A stretch of DNA of 64,000 nt, from NCBI RefSeq assembly GCF_023130475.1, contig NZ_JAKHEX010000007.1, positions 36,762 through 100,761 on the forward strand, given 5' to 3'. A program made the translations under genes and the position numbers. Every line of letters begins with the position of its first letter. The first letter of the stretch is position 1. The stretch is from Aciditerrimonas ferrireducens (GTDB lineage: Bacteria > Actinomycetota > Acidimicrobiia > Acidimicrobiales > UBA8190). The notes below the pieces were generated by a model. That model was not told where the DNA came from. It saw only the letters and a list, made by a program, of their open reading frames with translations, and searched no databases. Shown in pieces: positions 34,358-42,651 of this stretch.

Positions 34358-35004
34358 GGCGCGGGCCCCTGCTCGCAGGCGCTGGCCGGGAAGCCGGCTT
34401 GCGCCATGTCCATGCTGAACAGCGTGGTCGCCAGGGTCACCGTGCCCGCTGTGTCGCTCCCCAGGCCGCTCAGGGTGAGGTGGACCTGCACGCCGGCCTG
34501 GGGCGTGCTCACCAAGCTGAAGGGCAGCGCCGGTGGGGGCCAGGGGGTGCTGGCCACCGTCTCGAAGGCCACCGTGCCACCCTGACCGGGGGACCAGCTG
34601 CGGGTCACCAGCGCGCCGCCGGTGCCGACCGGCTCCACCGCCCACTGGTCGCAGACTGCGGTGCCCGTGCCGCCGCCCGCCGGGTCGTACTGGGAGAGCA
34701 CCAGCACGGCGTCCCCCGGGCCGACGCCGCCGGCACCGCTGGTCCCGAGTCCCTGGCCCGCCCAGAACGGCTGGCCGCTCGCTGGATCGGGGGCGTAGAG
34801 CACGACCGCCGACCCGATCTCGTTCCCCAGGGCCACGAGCACCGAGCCGAACGCCGCCGTGGCCTGGTTCTCGGATCGGGTCACCGCTGCCTGGCTGCCC
34901 GTGGCCCCGAGCAGGGGCAGCACGAGACCAAGTGCCAGGACCGTCAGTGCCAGCGCCATGAGGAGCTCGACCAGGGTGGTCCCCTCCTCCCCGGCCCGGC
35001 TCAT
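34354..35004 (-). CDS. Prepilin-type protein (PilW/PulJ-like minor pilin)
   Basis: 216 residues. A short leader MSRAGEEG is followed by the type IV prepilin helix TTLVELLMALALTVLALGLV with Glu at +5, so a prepilin peptidase would cut after the glycine. The globular part is low in charge and contains two cysteines, in AVCDQWAVEPVG and PASACEQG, that could form a disulfide. ATG at 35004 overlaps the upstream prepilin stop as ATGA. No pilus motor, peptidase or secretin gene is in the window. Confidence 0.82.
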   Translation of the reverse strand: MSRAGEEGTTLVELLMALALTVLALGLVLPLLGATGSQAAVTRSENQATAAFGSVLVALGNEIGSAVVLYAPDPASGQPFWAGQGLGTSGAGGVGPGDAVLVLSQYDPAGGGTGTAVCDQWAVEPVGTGGALVTRSWSPGQGGTVAFETVASTPWPPPALPFSLVSTPQAGVQVHLTLSGLGSDTAGTVTLATTLFSMDMAQAGFPASACEQGPAP

Positions 35005-35408
35005 CCCGCCCCCTCGCCAACCACCAGCGGCGCCCCGCCCTCGGGGCTCGGCCGCTCGTCCCGGGTCAGGCGCACGGTGTTCGTCGTCCCGCCCGGTCCC
35101 GACCAGGTCACCGTCCCCGTGGCCAGCACCGTGCCGTTCGGCGCCGAGCTGGTCTGGACCGTGACCACGTAGGTCGTGCCGAGGGCCTGGACGCTGGCCG
35201 ACGAGGACCCGCTGGCCAGGACCGTCGAGAGGATCTCCGTGGCCTCGAGGCGCTGGGCCGAGGCCGCCGTGGCCTGGCCCGTGACGAGGGCGACCCCTGC
35301 ACCGAGCGCACTGGCCCCGGCGATGACCGCCATGGCCAGCACCACCTCCAGCAGCCCGAAGCCCTCCTCCCCGGCGTGGCTGGACGCCGGGGCGCGCCGG
35401 AACGACAC
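35001..35408 (-). CDS. Prepilin-type protein (PilV/GspI-like minor pilin)
   Basis: About 135 residues from GTG 35408. A basic leader FRRAPASSHAGEEG is followed by the prepilin helix FGLLEVVLAMAVIAGASALG with Glu at +5. The C-terminal domain is small: TSSAPNGTVLATGTVTW and a TNTVRLTRDE strand. The start is uncertain: there is no ribosome binding site at 35408, and in-frame GTG 35483 or TTG 35552 would lengthen the leader. It is the first of three overlapping pilin-like genes, which fit a V-W-X order of minor pilins. Confidence 0.72.
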   Translation of the reverse strand: MSFRRAPASSHAGEEGFGLLEVVLAMAVIAGASALGAGVALVTGQATAASAQRLEATEILSTVLASGSSSASVQALGTTYVVTVQTSSAPNGTVLATGTVTWSGPGGTTNTVRLTRDERPSPEGGAPLVVGEGAG

Positions 35409-35597
35409 CAGGGGGAGGTACCAGCGAGCGCCGTCCGCCCACGCGCGACCCGCCAGCCCCCCACGAGGGCCGAGGCGCGTCACGCCCTCGGTATCGACCC
35501 CCGACCCGTGACCCTGAGCAGCGGGCGGCAATCCTGGGGGCCTCGTGGGCAACGTTGGGCGCTCCTGGGGCCGGGACCCCCGACGCCGAGCGGCCCC

Positions 35598-36944
35598 TCA
35601 GCGCAGCCGACGGGCCTCTGCCAGCAGCTCGTCCCGGAACGCCGGGTCGGCGACCCGGGCTAGCGCCTCGGCCCGCTCCCGAACTGTCAGGCCCCGCACC
35701 TCGGCGGCTCCGTGCTCGGTGACCACTACGTCCAGGTGGTGCCGGGGGGTCGAGACGACCGCCCCCTCGGGCAGCCGGGCCACGATCCGGGACCGGACCT
35801 CCCCCTCGACCGTCACCGTCGAGGGGAGACACACGATCGCCCGCCCGTCGGCTCGCAACGCCGGACCAGCCACGAAGTCCTCGTGGCCCCCGACCCCCGA
35901 AATCTGGCGCCCCGGCAGGTGGTCGGCCACCACCTGTCCGTAGAGGTCGACCATGAGGGCCCCGTTCAACGACACCATGGCCCGGTTCCGCCCGATCGGG
36001 TCCGGGTCGTTCACGGCCTCCACCGGCACGAAGGCGACGTCCTCGTTCCCGTCCAGCCAGGACAGCAACGAGGCGCTGCCCAGCGCGAAGGTGGTCACCG
36101 ACACCCCGTCGAAGACCCCTTTCCGCCGGTTGCTCACCTTCCCGGCCTCGTGCAGCCGCCGCAGCCCGTCGGTGAACATCTCGCTGTGCACCCCGTAGTC
36201 GCCCCCCGGGCCCTCCGCCAGGGCTGCGGCCACCACGCTCGGCACCCCGCCGATCCCGGTCTGCAGGGTGGCGCCGTCGGGCACGAAGCGCTGCACCACC
36301 TCGGCGATGGCCCGGTCCGTGGCCGTCGGCTCGGCCTCGGGCAGCGCGAAGGGTTCCTCGTCCACCTCCACCACCACGTCCGCCAGCGCCAGGGGGAGGA
36401 GGTTCGTGTCGGGGCCCCCGGCATCAGCCGGCACCGGCCAGCCCGCCGGCCAGCGCCCCCCGGCCTGCCGGAGGCCGGCGGTGCGGGGGAGGCGAGGGTT
36501 CAGCTCCACGACGAGCAGACGATCCGGGTCCCGGCCGGCTGCCGCCAGCTCTGCCGCCGTCGCCCCGACGTGCAGCGAGAGGTTCACCTGGTCGTCCCCG
36601 TCCGGAGCGCCCTGCACCACCATGACCCTCGGCCGGAACCGGGCCAGGATCGGCCCGAAGTCCCGGAAGCCCCCCGGGACGTGGTCGACCCGCCGCCCTT
36701 CGGCGACCAGCAAGCGCTCCACCGGGCCGTAGAAGCCGCTCCGGTAGGACACCCCGGGGTGGCGGAGGACCTCGAAGAGGTCCAGCAGCAACGCCCCGCC
36801 CAGCACCAGGTCCGCCCAGTCCGTCCGCTCGCCCAGGGCCCTCAAGAACCCGTGGGGGATCCCTGGTCCGAGCCCGAAGCCCACGCTGTCCCGAGGCCGC
36901 AGCAACCCGACCGCGTCCTCCAGGCTCATCCGTGCCGGTGTCAT
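35598..36944 (-). CDS. Acetyl-CoA hydrolase/CoA-transferase family protein
   Basis: 448 residues, family I-type CoA-transferase of the 4-hydroxybutyrate/acetate CoA-transferase group. Seen: SVGFGLGPGIPHGFLRAL, DDQVNLSLHVGAT, the GATLQTGIGGVPSVVAAAL glycine loop, and the active-site Glu in YGVHSEMFTDGLRRL. The C-terminal QISGVGGHEDFVAGP and STVTVEGEVRSRIVARLP are also family blocks. It moves CoA between small acids. ATG at 36944 has GAGGG close upstream; ATG 36929 is an alternative. A 10-base direct repeat lies just upstream. Confidence 0.9.
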   Translation of the reverse strand: MTPARMSLEDAVGLLRPRDSVGFGLGPGIPHGFLRALGERTDWADLVLGGALLLDLFEVLRHPGVSYRSGFYGPVERLLVAEGRRVDHVPGGFRDFGPILARFRPRVMVVQGAPDGDDQVNLSLHVGATAAELAAAGRDPDRLLVVELNPRLPRTAGLRQAGGRWPAGWPVPADAGGPDTNLLPLALADVVVEVDEEPFALPEAEPTATDRAIAEVVQRFVPDGATLQTGIGGVPSVVAAALAEGPGGDYGVHSEMFTDGLRRLHEAGKVSNRRKGVFDGVSVTTFALGSASLLSWLDGNEDVAFVPVEAVNDPDPIGRNRAMVSLNGALMVDLYGQVVADHLPGRQISGVGGHEDFVAGPALRADGRAIVCLPSTVTVEGEVRSRIVARLPEGAVVSTPRHHLDVVVTEHGAAEVRGLTVRERAEALARVADPAFRDELLAEARRLR

Positions 36945-36952
36945 GCCCTCAT

Positions 36953-36975
36953 CGTCCACAGCCAGCGTCCACAGC
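36953..36975. repeat. Tandem 10-base direct repeat upstream of CoA-transferase
   Basis: CGTCCACAGC occurs at 36953-36962 and 36966-36975, separated by CAG. It lies in the 161-base gap between the divergent CoA-transferase and cytochrome b operon and could be an activator or repressor site. The rest of the gap holds only the GGAAGGAGG ribosome binding site of the next gene. Confidence 0.4.
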
Positions 36976-37105
36976 GCCAATCTGGCCCAGCGCGAGGACC
37001 GAGAACAGGGACCTTCGGCCCTTCTCGCCCGCGCCCTCGCGGACCACCATGGTGAGGGAGTGGCCCGGGCGGTCAGCCCGACGGGCCGAGGAGGAAGGAG
37101 GTCGC

Positions 37106-37657
37106 ATGGCTGCCACCCTGCAGTACCCCGCAGCACCCCCTCTCGGGACGAGGCACGCTCCCCCGGCCCTCGTCACCTTGGCCAGCGTCGACGAGGCCGA
37201 CGAACCGGTCCTCCCGGTCCTCGTCGCTCACGCCGGGGCGCCAAGTGGGGCCGGCCGAGCCCTCTGGTCGCTGATCCGCCGGGACGGCTTCGAGGGCGCG
37301 GTCTCGACCCTCCAATGGGGCCGGGTCTGGTTCCAGCTCGACCCGGCCCTGGCCGAGGAGCCCACGTCTTCGACCTCGGGCGCGGTGTTCGGTGCCGGGA
37401 GCCCCGTGCCCCACCCCGGGTACGGCTGGCGGGAGGCACGCCGACCCGGCGAGGTCCTCCGGGCCCTGGAGCAGGCCGAGGAAGCCGAGGGGGTGTGGTG
37501 GTACGTGCTCGAGCGCCACGGCATGGCCGTCGAGCGGCGCCTCGGGGGTCAGCGCCGGCTGGTGGGGTTCGTGCCCTTCGAGGGTGACGCCCCGGACTGG
37601 GACGTCCTGGACCTCGGCGGCCAGTTGGCCGGGCCCCACCCGGAGGTCGCCCGGTGA
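37106..37657 (+). CDS. Conserved-looking soluble protein ahead of cytochrome b gene, unknown
   Basis: 183 residues, acidic, no membrane helix, no cysteine. Features: VDEADEPVLPVLVAHAGAPS, SLIRRDGFEGAVSTLQWG, HPGYGWREARRPGEVLRALE and WYVLERHGMAVERRLGG. ATG at 37106 follows GGAAGGAGGTCGC, an excellent site. The stop overlaps the cytochrome b start as GTGA, so its product is probably a cytosolic partner or assembly factor of the membrane complex. I do not recognise the family. Confidence 0.72.
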   Translation: MAATLQYPAAPPLGTRHAPPALVTLASVDEADEPVLPVLVAHAGAPSGAGRALWSLIRRDGFEGAVSTLQWGRVWFQLDPALAEEPTSSTSGAVFGAGSPVPHPGYGWREARRPGEVLRALEQAEEAEGVWWYVLERHGMAVERRLGGQRRLVGFVPFEGDAPDWDVLDLGGQLAGPHPEVAR

Positions 37658-38580
37658 TCGCCGCCCTCGTGGACCTCAATCCCCCGGGCAGCTACCTCCA
37701 CTGGGGGTTCATCCTCATCTCCCTGGCCAACTTCTTGGTCATCGTGGCCATGGTGATCCTCTTCGCCCTGGCCATCAGCCTGCCGTTCCTCCGCCACCAC
37801 CGTCGCAAGGCCGCAGCGGTCGCCCCCGCGCCGTCGCCTGCCGGGGCCGGCCCCGGTGCGACCCACGAGCCCCGCCCGCCCGCGCCCGAGGAGCCGGTCG
37901 ACCCGACGCTCTGGACCAGTCGCCTGCGACGGCTCTGGTTGCACTTCCTTCCCCCCAGCAAGCTCCTGCCCGACAGCCAGCCGGCCTACGTCGCGAGCTG
38001 GATCTACGTCTTCGGGGTGCTCACCCTGGCCGGCTTCCTCGTGGCCTGCGCCTCGGGCCTGGTCCTCGCCCTCGAAGGCCCCATCTGGTGGCACACGAGT
38101 TCGGTCGGCCACTTCGTGAACTCGCTCCACCTCTGGAGCGTGGAGTGCTTCATGGGCTTCATGGCCATCCACCTCTGGGGCAAGTTCTGGATGGCCGCCT
38201 GGCGGGGCCGCCGAGCCCTCACCTGGATGACCGGGGTGGTCGCCTTCTTGGTCTCGGTCTTCGAGGCCTTCACCGGCTACCTCTCCCAGACGAACTTCGA
38301 CTCCCAGTGGATCGCCTTCGAGGCGAAGGACGCCATGAACGCCGCCGGGATCGGGGCTTTCTTCAACACCATGAACTTCGGCCAGGCTCTCATGCTCCAC
38401 ATCGTCTTCGTGCCGCTCGTGCTCGTCGCCATCATCGCCTTGCACATCCTCATGGTCCGGCTCCGGGGCGTCGTGCCGCCCATCGACGCCAAGCCCGAGC
38501 ACCTCGACCCGGCGCTCGCGCCAACCGAGCCTGTCCTGACCGAGCCCGTCGCCGTCCCGACCGAGGAGGCCCTTCGATGA
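37654..38580 (+). CDS. Cytochrome b6-like diheme membrane subunit
   Basis: 308 residues. An extra N-terminal helix (18-45) and a Pro/Ala-rich linker precede a four-helix cytochrome b domain. Heme ligands are visible as H159 and H173 (NSLHLW and AIHLWGKFW, 14 apart) and H249 and H264 (LMLHIVF and IALHILMV, 15 apart). The 14/15 spacing is that of cytochrome b6 rather than mitochondrial cytochrome b. FEAFTGYLSQTNFDSQW resembles the quinol-site region. It oxidises or reduces a quinol within the membrane. There is no Rieske protein gene nearby. GTG at 37654 overlaps the preceding gene by 4 bases. Confidence 0.87.
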   Translation: MIAALVDLNPPGSYLHWGFILISLANFLVIVAMVILFALAISLPFLRHHRRKAAAVAPAPSPAGAGPGATHEPRPPAPEEPVDPTLWTSRLRRLWLHFLPPSKLLPDSQPAYVASWIYVFGVLTLAGFLVACASGLVLALEGPIWWHTSSVGHFVNSLHLWSVECFMGFMAIHLWGKFWMAAWRGRRALTWMTGVVAFLVSVFEAFTGYLSQTNFDSQWIAFEAKDAMNAAGIGAFFNTMNFGQALMLHIVFVPLVLVAIIALHILMVRLRGVVPPIDAKPEHLDPALAPTEPVLTEPVAVPTEEALR

Positions 38581-39671
38581 GTACCTGGAGCGAACGGCGT
38601 GCTGCCCGGCGCAGCCGGGACCACTTGGAGGCCCGGCCCTGGCGGGGCCCGGTCCGCCGCTACGACATCTTGAAGGAGGCCACCATCGCCCTCGTCGTCG
38701 TGGCGCTGCTCGTGGTCCTCCTCGCCGTCCTCTTCTCGTCACCCGACGTCCCCCCGGTCACCCTCCAGGCCTGGGCCTCTGCCCAGCCCAAGGGGTTCAC
38801 CGAGATCGCCCTGAGCGAACTCGAGGGCACGAGCGACTCGGCCACCTACGGCCCGCCCTACAACCACGGCAACGCTGAGGTCCAAGACCTCTGGGGGATC
38901 TCCGTCCAGCGGGCCTTCGGCGTGACCGACCCAATCGACCCGGCAAAGGACTTCGTGCTCGACCCGCTCGGCACCGTCGCCGGCCAGCCGGCGCTCACTG
39001 CTGCCCTCCACACCTACGAGGCCGCACCGAAGGCCCAGGAGATGGCGTGGCTCCAGGCCTATGGCCGGGTGCTGCCCCGGGCCAGCCTCGTTGGCGGCCA
39101 GCTCGTGGTGCCGAAGGCCGACGACGGCCCGGTCCCCGAGCTGCTCAGCCAGTTCCTCGCCATGGCCCGCTCCGGAGCCCTCGACGCCGCCCTCGTCGAG
39201 CACGCGCCCTTCTACACCACGAACTACACGAACGCCATCCTTTTCATCGGCGACTCCTGGAAGGCGCAGCACGGGGCCAGCTACTGGGGAAAGATCGTCG
39301 AGGCCCAGCACATGTCGGGCTCCCAGTGGGGGGTCATGAACGAGACCGGCTCCTGGCCCGGGCAGCCCTGGCTCTGGCTCTACACCATGTGGTACCAGGT
39401 CGGGCCCATGGCCACCTCGTCGAACGCCGACATCGAGGTGGTCGCCATCATGACCGTCTGCTCCCTGGCCCTGCTGCTCGTGCCCTTCATCCCCGGGATC
39501 CGGGACATCCCCCGCTGGCTGCCCCTCCACCGGGTCATCTGGCGGGACTACTACCGACGCGGGGGCAACCCGGATCCGGGCAGCTCCGCCACCTCCACCC
39601 CTGTCGCCCAGGCCACCAGCCCGGTTGGCCGACCGACGGTGCCGGATGCAGCGAGCGGAGCCGAGCCGTGA
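38577..39671 (+). CDS. Membrane partner of the cytochrome b6-like subunit with large outside domain
   Basis: 364 residues. A basic N-terminus is followed by one helix at about 34-53, a large extracytoplasmic part (about 54-275) with TYGPPYNHGNAEVQDLWGIS and YTTNYTNAILFIGDSWKAQ, then a second helix IMTVCSLALLLVPFIPGI and the end RWLPLHRVIWRDYYRRGG. The loop-and-helix at the C-terminus recalls subunit IV/QcrB-C but is much reduced. There is no heme c motif and no iron-sulfur cysteines. ATG overlaps the cytochrome b stop as ATGA. It is probably a dedicated subunit of a non-canonical quinol-oxidising complex. Confidence 0.72.
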   Translation: MSTWSERRAARRSRDHLEARPWRGPVRRYDILKEATIALVVVALLVVLLAVLFSSPDVPPVTLQAWASAQPKGFTEIALSELEGTSDSATYGPPYNHGNAEVQDLWGISVQRAFGVTDPIDPAKDFVLDPLGTVAGQPALTAALHTYEAAPKAQEMAWLQAYGRVLPRASLVGGQLVVPKADDGPVPELLSQFLAMARSGALDAALVEHAPFYTTNYTNAILFIGDSWKAQHGASYWGKIVEAQHMSGSQWGVMNETGSWPGQPWLWLYTMWYQVGPMATSSNADIEVVAIMTVCSLALLLVPFIPGIRDIPRWLPLHRVIWRDYYRRGGNPDPGSSATSTPVAQATSPVGRPTVPDAASGAEP

Positions 39672-40930
39672 GCGATCCCCGGACGCCCTTCAGTCCCCGC
39701 GGCCAGGAGATCCTCGAGGAGGTCCGGCGCTTCGCCCAGGCCCACCTCGAACCGACCGAGGATCGCTACGAGCGGGAGCTCCTCGAGGTCGGGCCGACCG
39801 GGACCCCGCCGGTCCTCGACGAGCTCCGTGCCCTGGCCCTCGACCGGGGGCTCTGGAACCTCTTCCTCCCCCAGCTCGATCCCGAGGCCCCCGGCACGCC
39901 CCTCTCCACCCTGGACTACGCCCCGGTCTCCGAGATCCTCGGCCGCTACCCCCACGGACCCGAGGCGTTGAACTGCAACGCGCCCGACACCGGGAACATG
40001 GAGATCCTCGCGGCCTTCGGCTCGCCCACGGTGAAGGAGCGCTACCTCGCCCCCCTGCTCGCCGGGGAGATCCGCAGCGCCTTCTCCATGACCGAACCCG
40101 ACGTCGCCTCCTCGGATCCCACCGGCCTGACCCTCACCATCCGCCGGGAGGGCGACGAGCTGGTCCTGAACGGCCGCAAGTGGTTCTCGACCGGCGCCTT
40201 GTTGGACCGCTGCGCCGTGCTGGTCGTCATGGGGCTCAGCGACCCCGACGCGCCGCCTCATCGGCGGCACAGCATGGTGGTGGTCCCGAAGGACGCCCCC
40301 GGGGTGTCCTTCGGGGCCGAGCCCCGGATCTTCGGCTACCACGACCGGGGCGGCCACCCCGAGATCCTCTACCGGGACGTCCGGGTGCCCATGGACCACC
40401 TCCTCGGCGGTCTCGGTGACGGGTTCGCCATCGCCCAGGCCCGGCTTGGTCCCGGGCGGGTCCACCACTGCATGCGGACCCTCGGCGCGGCCGAGCGGGC
40501 CCTCGACCTCATGGTGACCAGGTCCCTCGAACGACGGCCCTTTGGCGCCAGCCTCGCTCAGCGCGGCCAGATCCAGGAGTGGATCGCGGAGTCCCGCATC
40601 GAGATCGACATGGCCCGCCAGTACGTCCTGGCCGTCGCCGACCAGATCGACCGCCTGGGCGCCAAGGCCGCGGCCACCGGGATCGCCGGCATCAAGGTCG
40701 TCGTCCCCCGCATCGCCCTCCGGGTCGTCGACCGCGCCATCCAGGTCCACGGTGCGGCCGGGGTCACCCAGTTCACCCCCCTGGCCCGGCTCTACGCCCA
40801 CCTCCGCACCCTGCGGATCGCCGACGGGCCCGACGAGGTCCACCTCATGACCGTGGCCCGTCGGGAGATCCGCCGGCACCACCCGGGGTTCCGCCTCGGC
40901 GTGCCCCAAGTGCCCGACCACGCCCCCTGA
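39668..40930 (+). CDS. Acyl-CoA dehydrogenase (ACAD10/11-like)
   Basis: 420 residues, full length. FAD-binding AFSMTEPDVASSDPTG and LNGRKWFSTGALLDRCAVLV, then LLGGLGDGFAIAQARLGPGR, the RRPFGASLAQRGQIQEWIAE helix, and IQVHGAAGVTQFTPLARLYA, with the end LRTLRIADGPDEVHLMTVA. The ADGPDEVH motif is that of the ACAD10/11 branch, which acts on long or branched acyl-CoAs. GTG at 39668 overlaps the membrane-subunit stop as GTGA, so it is translated together with the cytochrome b module, an unusual arrangement suggesting electrons go to the quinone pool through it. Confidence 0.92.
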   Translation: MSDPRTPFSPRGQEILEEVRRFAQAHLEPTEDRYERELLEVGPTGTPPVLDELRALALDRGLWNLFLPQLDPEAPGTPLSTLDYAPVSEILGRYPHGPEALNCNAPDTGNMEILAAFGSPTVKERYLAPLLAGEIRSAFSMTEPDVASSDPTGLTLTIRREGDELVLNGRKWFSTGALLDRCAVLVVMGLSDPDAPPHRRHSMVVVPKDAPGVSFGAEPRIFGYHDRGGHPEILYRDVRVPMDHLLGGLGDGFAIAQARLGPGRVHHCMRTLGAAERALDLMVTRSLERRPFGASLAQRGQIQEWIAESRIEIDMARQYVLAVADQIDRLGAKAAATGIAGIKVVVPRIALRVVDRAIQVHGAAGVTQFTPLARLYAHLRTLRIADGPDEVHLMTVARREIRRHHPGFRLGVPQVPDHAP

Positions 40931-40947
40931 GCAGCCGGCCTGGGTCC

Positions 40948-41376
40948 TCAGGGGCCCGGGGTCCTCGTCGACGCCTGGTGAGCAGAGCGGAGGGCCTTCG
41001 GGCAGCGAAGCTGCCAACCGAGGTCGCAGCGGGGGCAGGCCCACGGCGCCGAGGGGCCCGGTCGCCACCGGGGCTGCCCGCAGCGGTCGCAGACCATCAG
41101 CAGCAGGCTGCACTCCCAGCCGGCCGCTGGGCCCCGGCGCCCAGGGGCGGTCGGGCACCCCCGGCCATGGCAGACCACCGAACGCGGATCGAGGGCCACG
41201 GCGTCCGCCGGACAGATCCGGCTGCACCAGCCGCAGTCGTTGCAGCGATCCTCGTCGACGAGGAACGCCGGTCGGAGGCTCAAGGGATCTTGCGGCCCAA
41301 CGAGCGCGCCGGTCGGGCACCCCGCCTCGCACACCCCACACCCCCAGCAGCGCTCCGGGTCGACCTGCAGGCTCAT
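40948..41376 (-). CDS. 2[4Fe-4S] ferredoxin with C-terminal zinc-ribbon-like extension
   Basis: 142 residues. Two 4Fe-4S motifs: C10, C13, C16, C20 (CWGCGVCEAGCP) and C45, C48, C51, C55 (CNDCGWCSRICP). The remaining 85 residues are unusual: a pair VVCHGRGCPT, then VCDRCGQPRW and ACPRCDLGW form a likely zinc ribbon, ending in RCPKALRSAHQ. It is an electron carrier in the cytoplasm, possibly docking to a partner with the zinc part. ATG at 41376 follows GGAGGGGG. It diverges from the ferritin-like oxidase gene across an AT-rich gap. Confidence 0.88.
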   Translation of the reverse strand: MSLQVDPERCWGCGVCEAGCPTGALVGPQDPLSLRPAFLVDEDRCNDCGWCSRICPADAVALDPRSVVCHGRGCPTAPGRRGPAAGWECSLLLMVCDRCGQPRWRPGPSAPWACPRCDLGWQLRCPKALRSAHQASTRTPGP

Positions 41377-41420
41377 CGCGACCCCCTCCGTCTCGACGCG
41401 CTCCGGCGCCCACCGTCATC

Positions 41421-41480
41421 GTGTTCTCTCTTACATCACCTATAGCATACTACTTGACATTCGGCGTCTGAATAAGGAAC
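41421..41480. promoter_or_regulatory. AT-rich divergent promoter island
   Basis: About 60 bases of markedly lower GC than the surroundings, between the divergent ferredoxin and ferritin-like genes. On the plus strand it contains TTGACA (41454-41459); on the minus strand TAGTATGCTATAG offers -10 hexamers for the ferredoxin gene. No well-spaced plus-strand -10 is evident (GAACAT at 17 bases is weak), so an activator may be needed. Confidence 0.5.
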
Positions 41481-41528
41481 ATGGGATCAGGGGTCCGGGG
41501 GGACCCACGGACACGGGAAGGGGGACCC

Positions 41529-42650
41529 ATGACGACGACCACTCGCCCGACGCCAGCCGCCGATCAGGGCTACCTCGATCGCCTGCGCCAGGGGAAGCTC
41601 GACCTGCGCTGGCTCCGGGAGACCCGCAGCGAGTGGGGGGTGCGCGCCCGTCCCAGCAAGGTGGGCCTGACCCTCATGGACATCGCCATCGGCAGCTACG
41701 GCGAGGTCCCCGACCGTCCCCCCCGGCGCACCATGGCTCCCCGGGGTTCGGACGTCGACCCCGAGGTCCCCGACCTCGGGTACACGATCAACGAGAAAGC
41801 CGAGGTCTGGTCCGACAACGTCCTGGAGCTCTACGAGGAGGCAGTGGCCCGCCAGTGGAGCGCCACCCGGGACATCCCTTGGCGGGACCTCCCCGAGCTC
41901 GACCCCGACCTCGAGCACGCCGTCTGCCAGTTGGCCACCGTGCTGAGCGAGGTCGAGATGGTGGCCTCGGACTTCCCGGCCAAGTGGCTCTGGCGGATCA
42001 ACCACGACTTCGTCGAAGCGAAGATGTTCCTCTGCACCCAGATCATGGACGAGGCCAGGCACACCGAGGTGTTCCGCAAACGGGCCCTGGCCAACGGCGG
42101 TGGCCTGGGCAAGGCCAGTGCCGTCACCGAACGCTTCTTGCAGCTCGTCCTCGACGCCCAGAGCTACGACGAGGGATCGGCGCTCATGCACCTGCTCGGC
42201 GAGGGCATCGTGCTGTCGTTGTTCCGAGCCGGGGAGCTCGTGGCCCCCTCGGCAGTGGAGAAGCGGATCTTCCGGCTCTGCATGCAGGACGAGGCCCGGC
42301 ACGTCGCCTACGGCACCATGCACCTGCGCTACCGGCTCGAACGGGACCCATCGCTGGCCGAGGACTTCCACGCCTACCTCGACCGGGGCGAGGACATCAT
42401 CGCCGCCCTCTTCAGCACCCCCGAGGTGGTCGAACCCACGGCCGTCCTGGCTGCCGGCGGGGTCGCCGCCGCCAGCGAGCTCGGGCTGGCCGCGGCGAAC
42501 GTCGTGCGGACCCAGGTCGTCGAGGAGTACCTGGCCCGCTGCGCCCGGGCCGGTCTCGACCGCCGGTCCCGCCTGCGGCTCCCGAGCGCCCTCCTGGAGG
42601 GCACCAGCGCTGCGGTCCCCATGGACGGCCAGTCGACGGGGCAGGCCTGA
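41529..42650 (+). CDS. Ferritin-like di-iron oxidase-type protein
   Basis: 373 residues, mainly helical. Di-iron ligand pattern: Glu in NVLELYEEAVARQW, VLSEVEMVASDFPA, then MDEARHTEVFRKRA, LLGEGIVLSLFR and MQDEARHVAYGTMH, which gives the two E-(x)n-EARH pairs of ferritin-like oxidases (R2-like or PaaA-like). It probably activates O2 for oxidation or N-oxygenation of a small substrate; there are no radical-site or ribonucleotide reductase partner genes. ATG at 41529 follows GGGAAGGGGGA. Starts a three-gene plus-strand unit. Confidence 0.82.
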   Translation: MTTTTRPTPAADQGYLDRLRQGKLDLRWLRETRSEWGVRARPSKVGLTLMDIAIGSYGEVPDRPPRRTMAPRGSDVDPEVPDLGYTINEKAEVWSDNVLELYEEAVARQWSATRDIPWRDLPELDPDLEHAVCQLATVLSEVEMVASDFPAKWLWRINHDFVEAKMFLCTQIMDEARHTEVFRKRALANGGGLGKASAVTERFLQLVLDAQSYDEGSALMHLLGEGIVLSLFRAGELVAPSAVEKRIFRLCMQDEARHVAYGTMHLRYRLERDPSLAEDFHAYLDRGEDIIAALFSTPEVVEPTAVLAAGGVAAASELGLAAANVVRTQVVEEYLARCARAGLDRRSRLRLPSALLEGTSAAVPMDGQSTGQA

Positions 42651-42651
42651 G

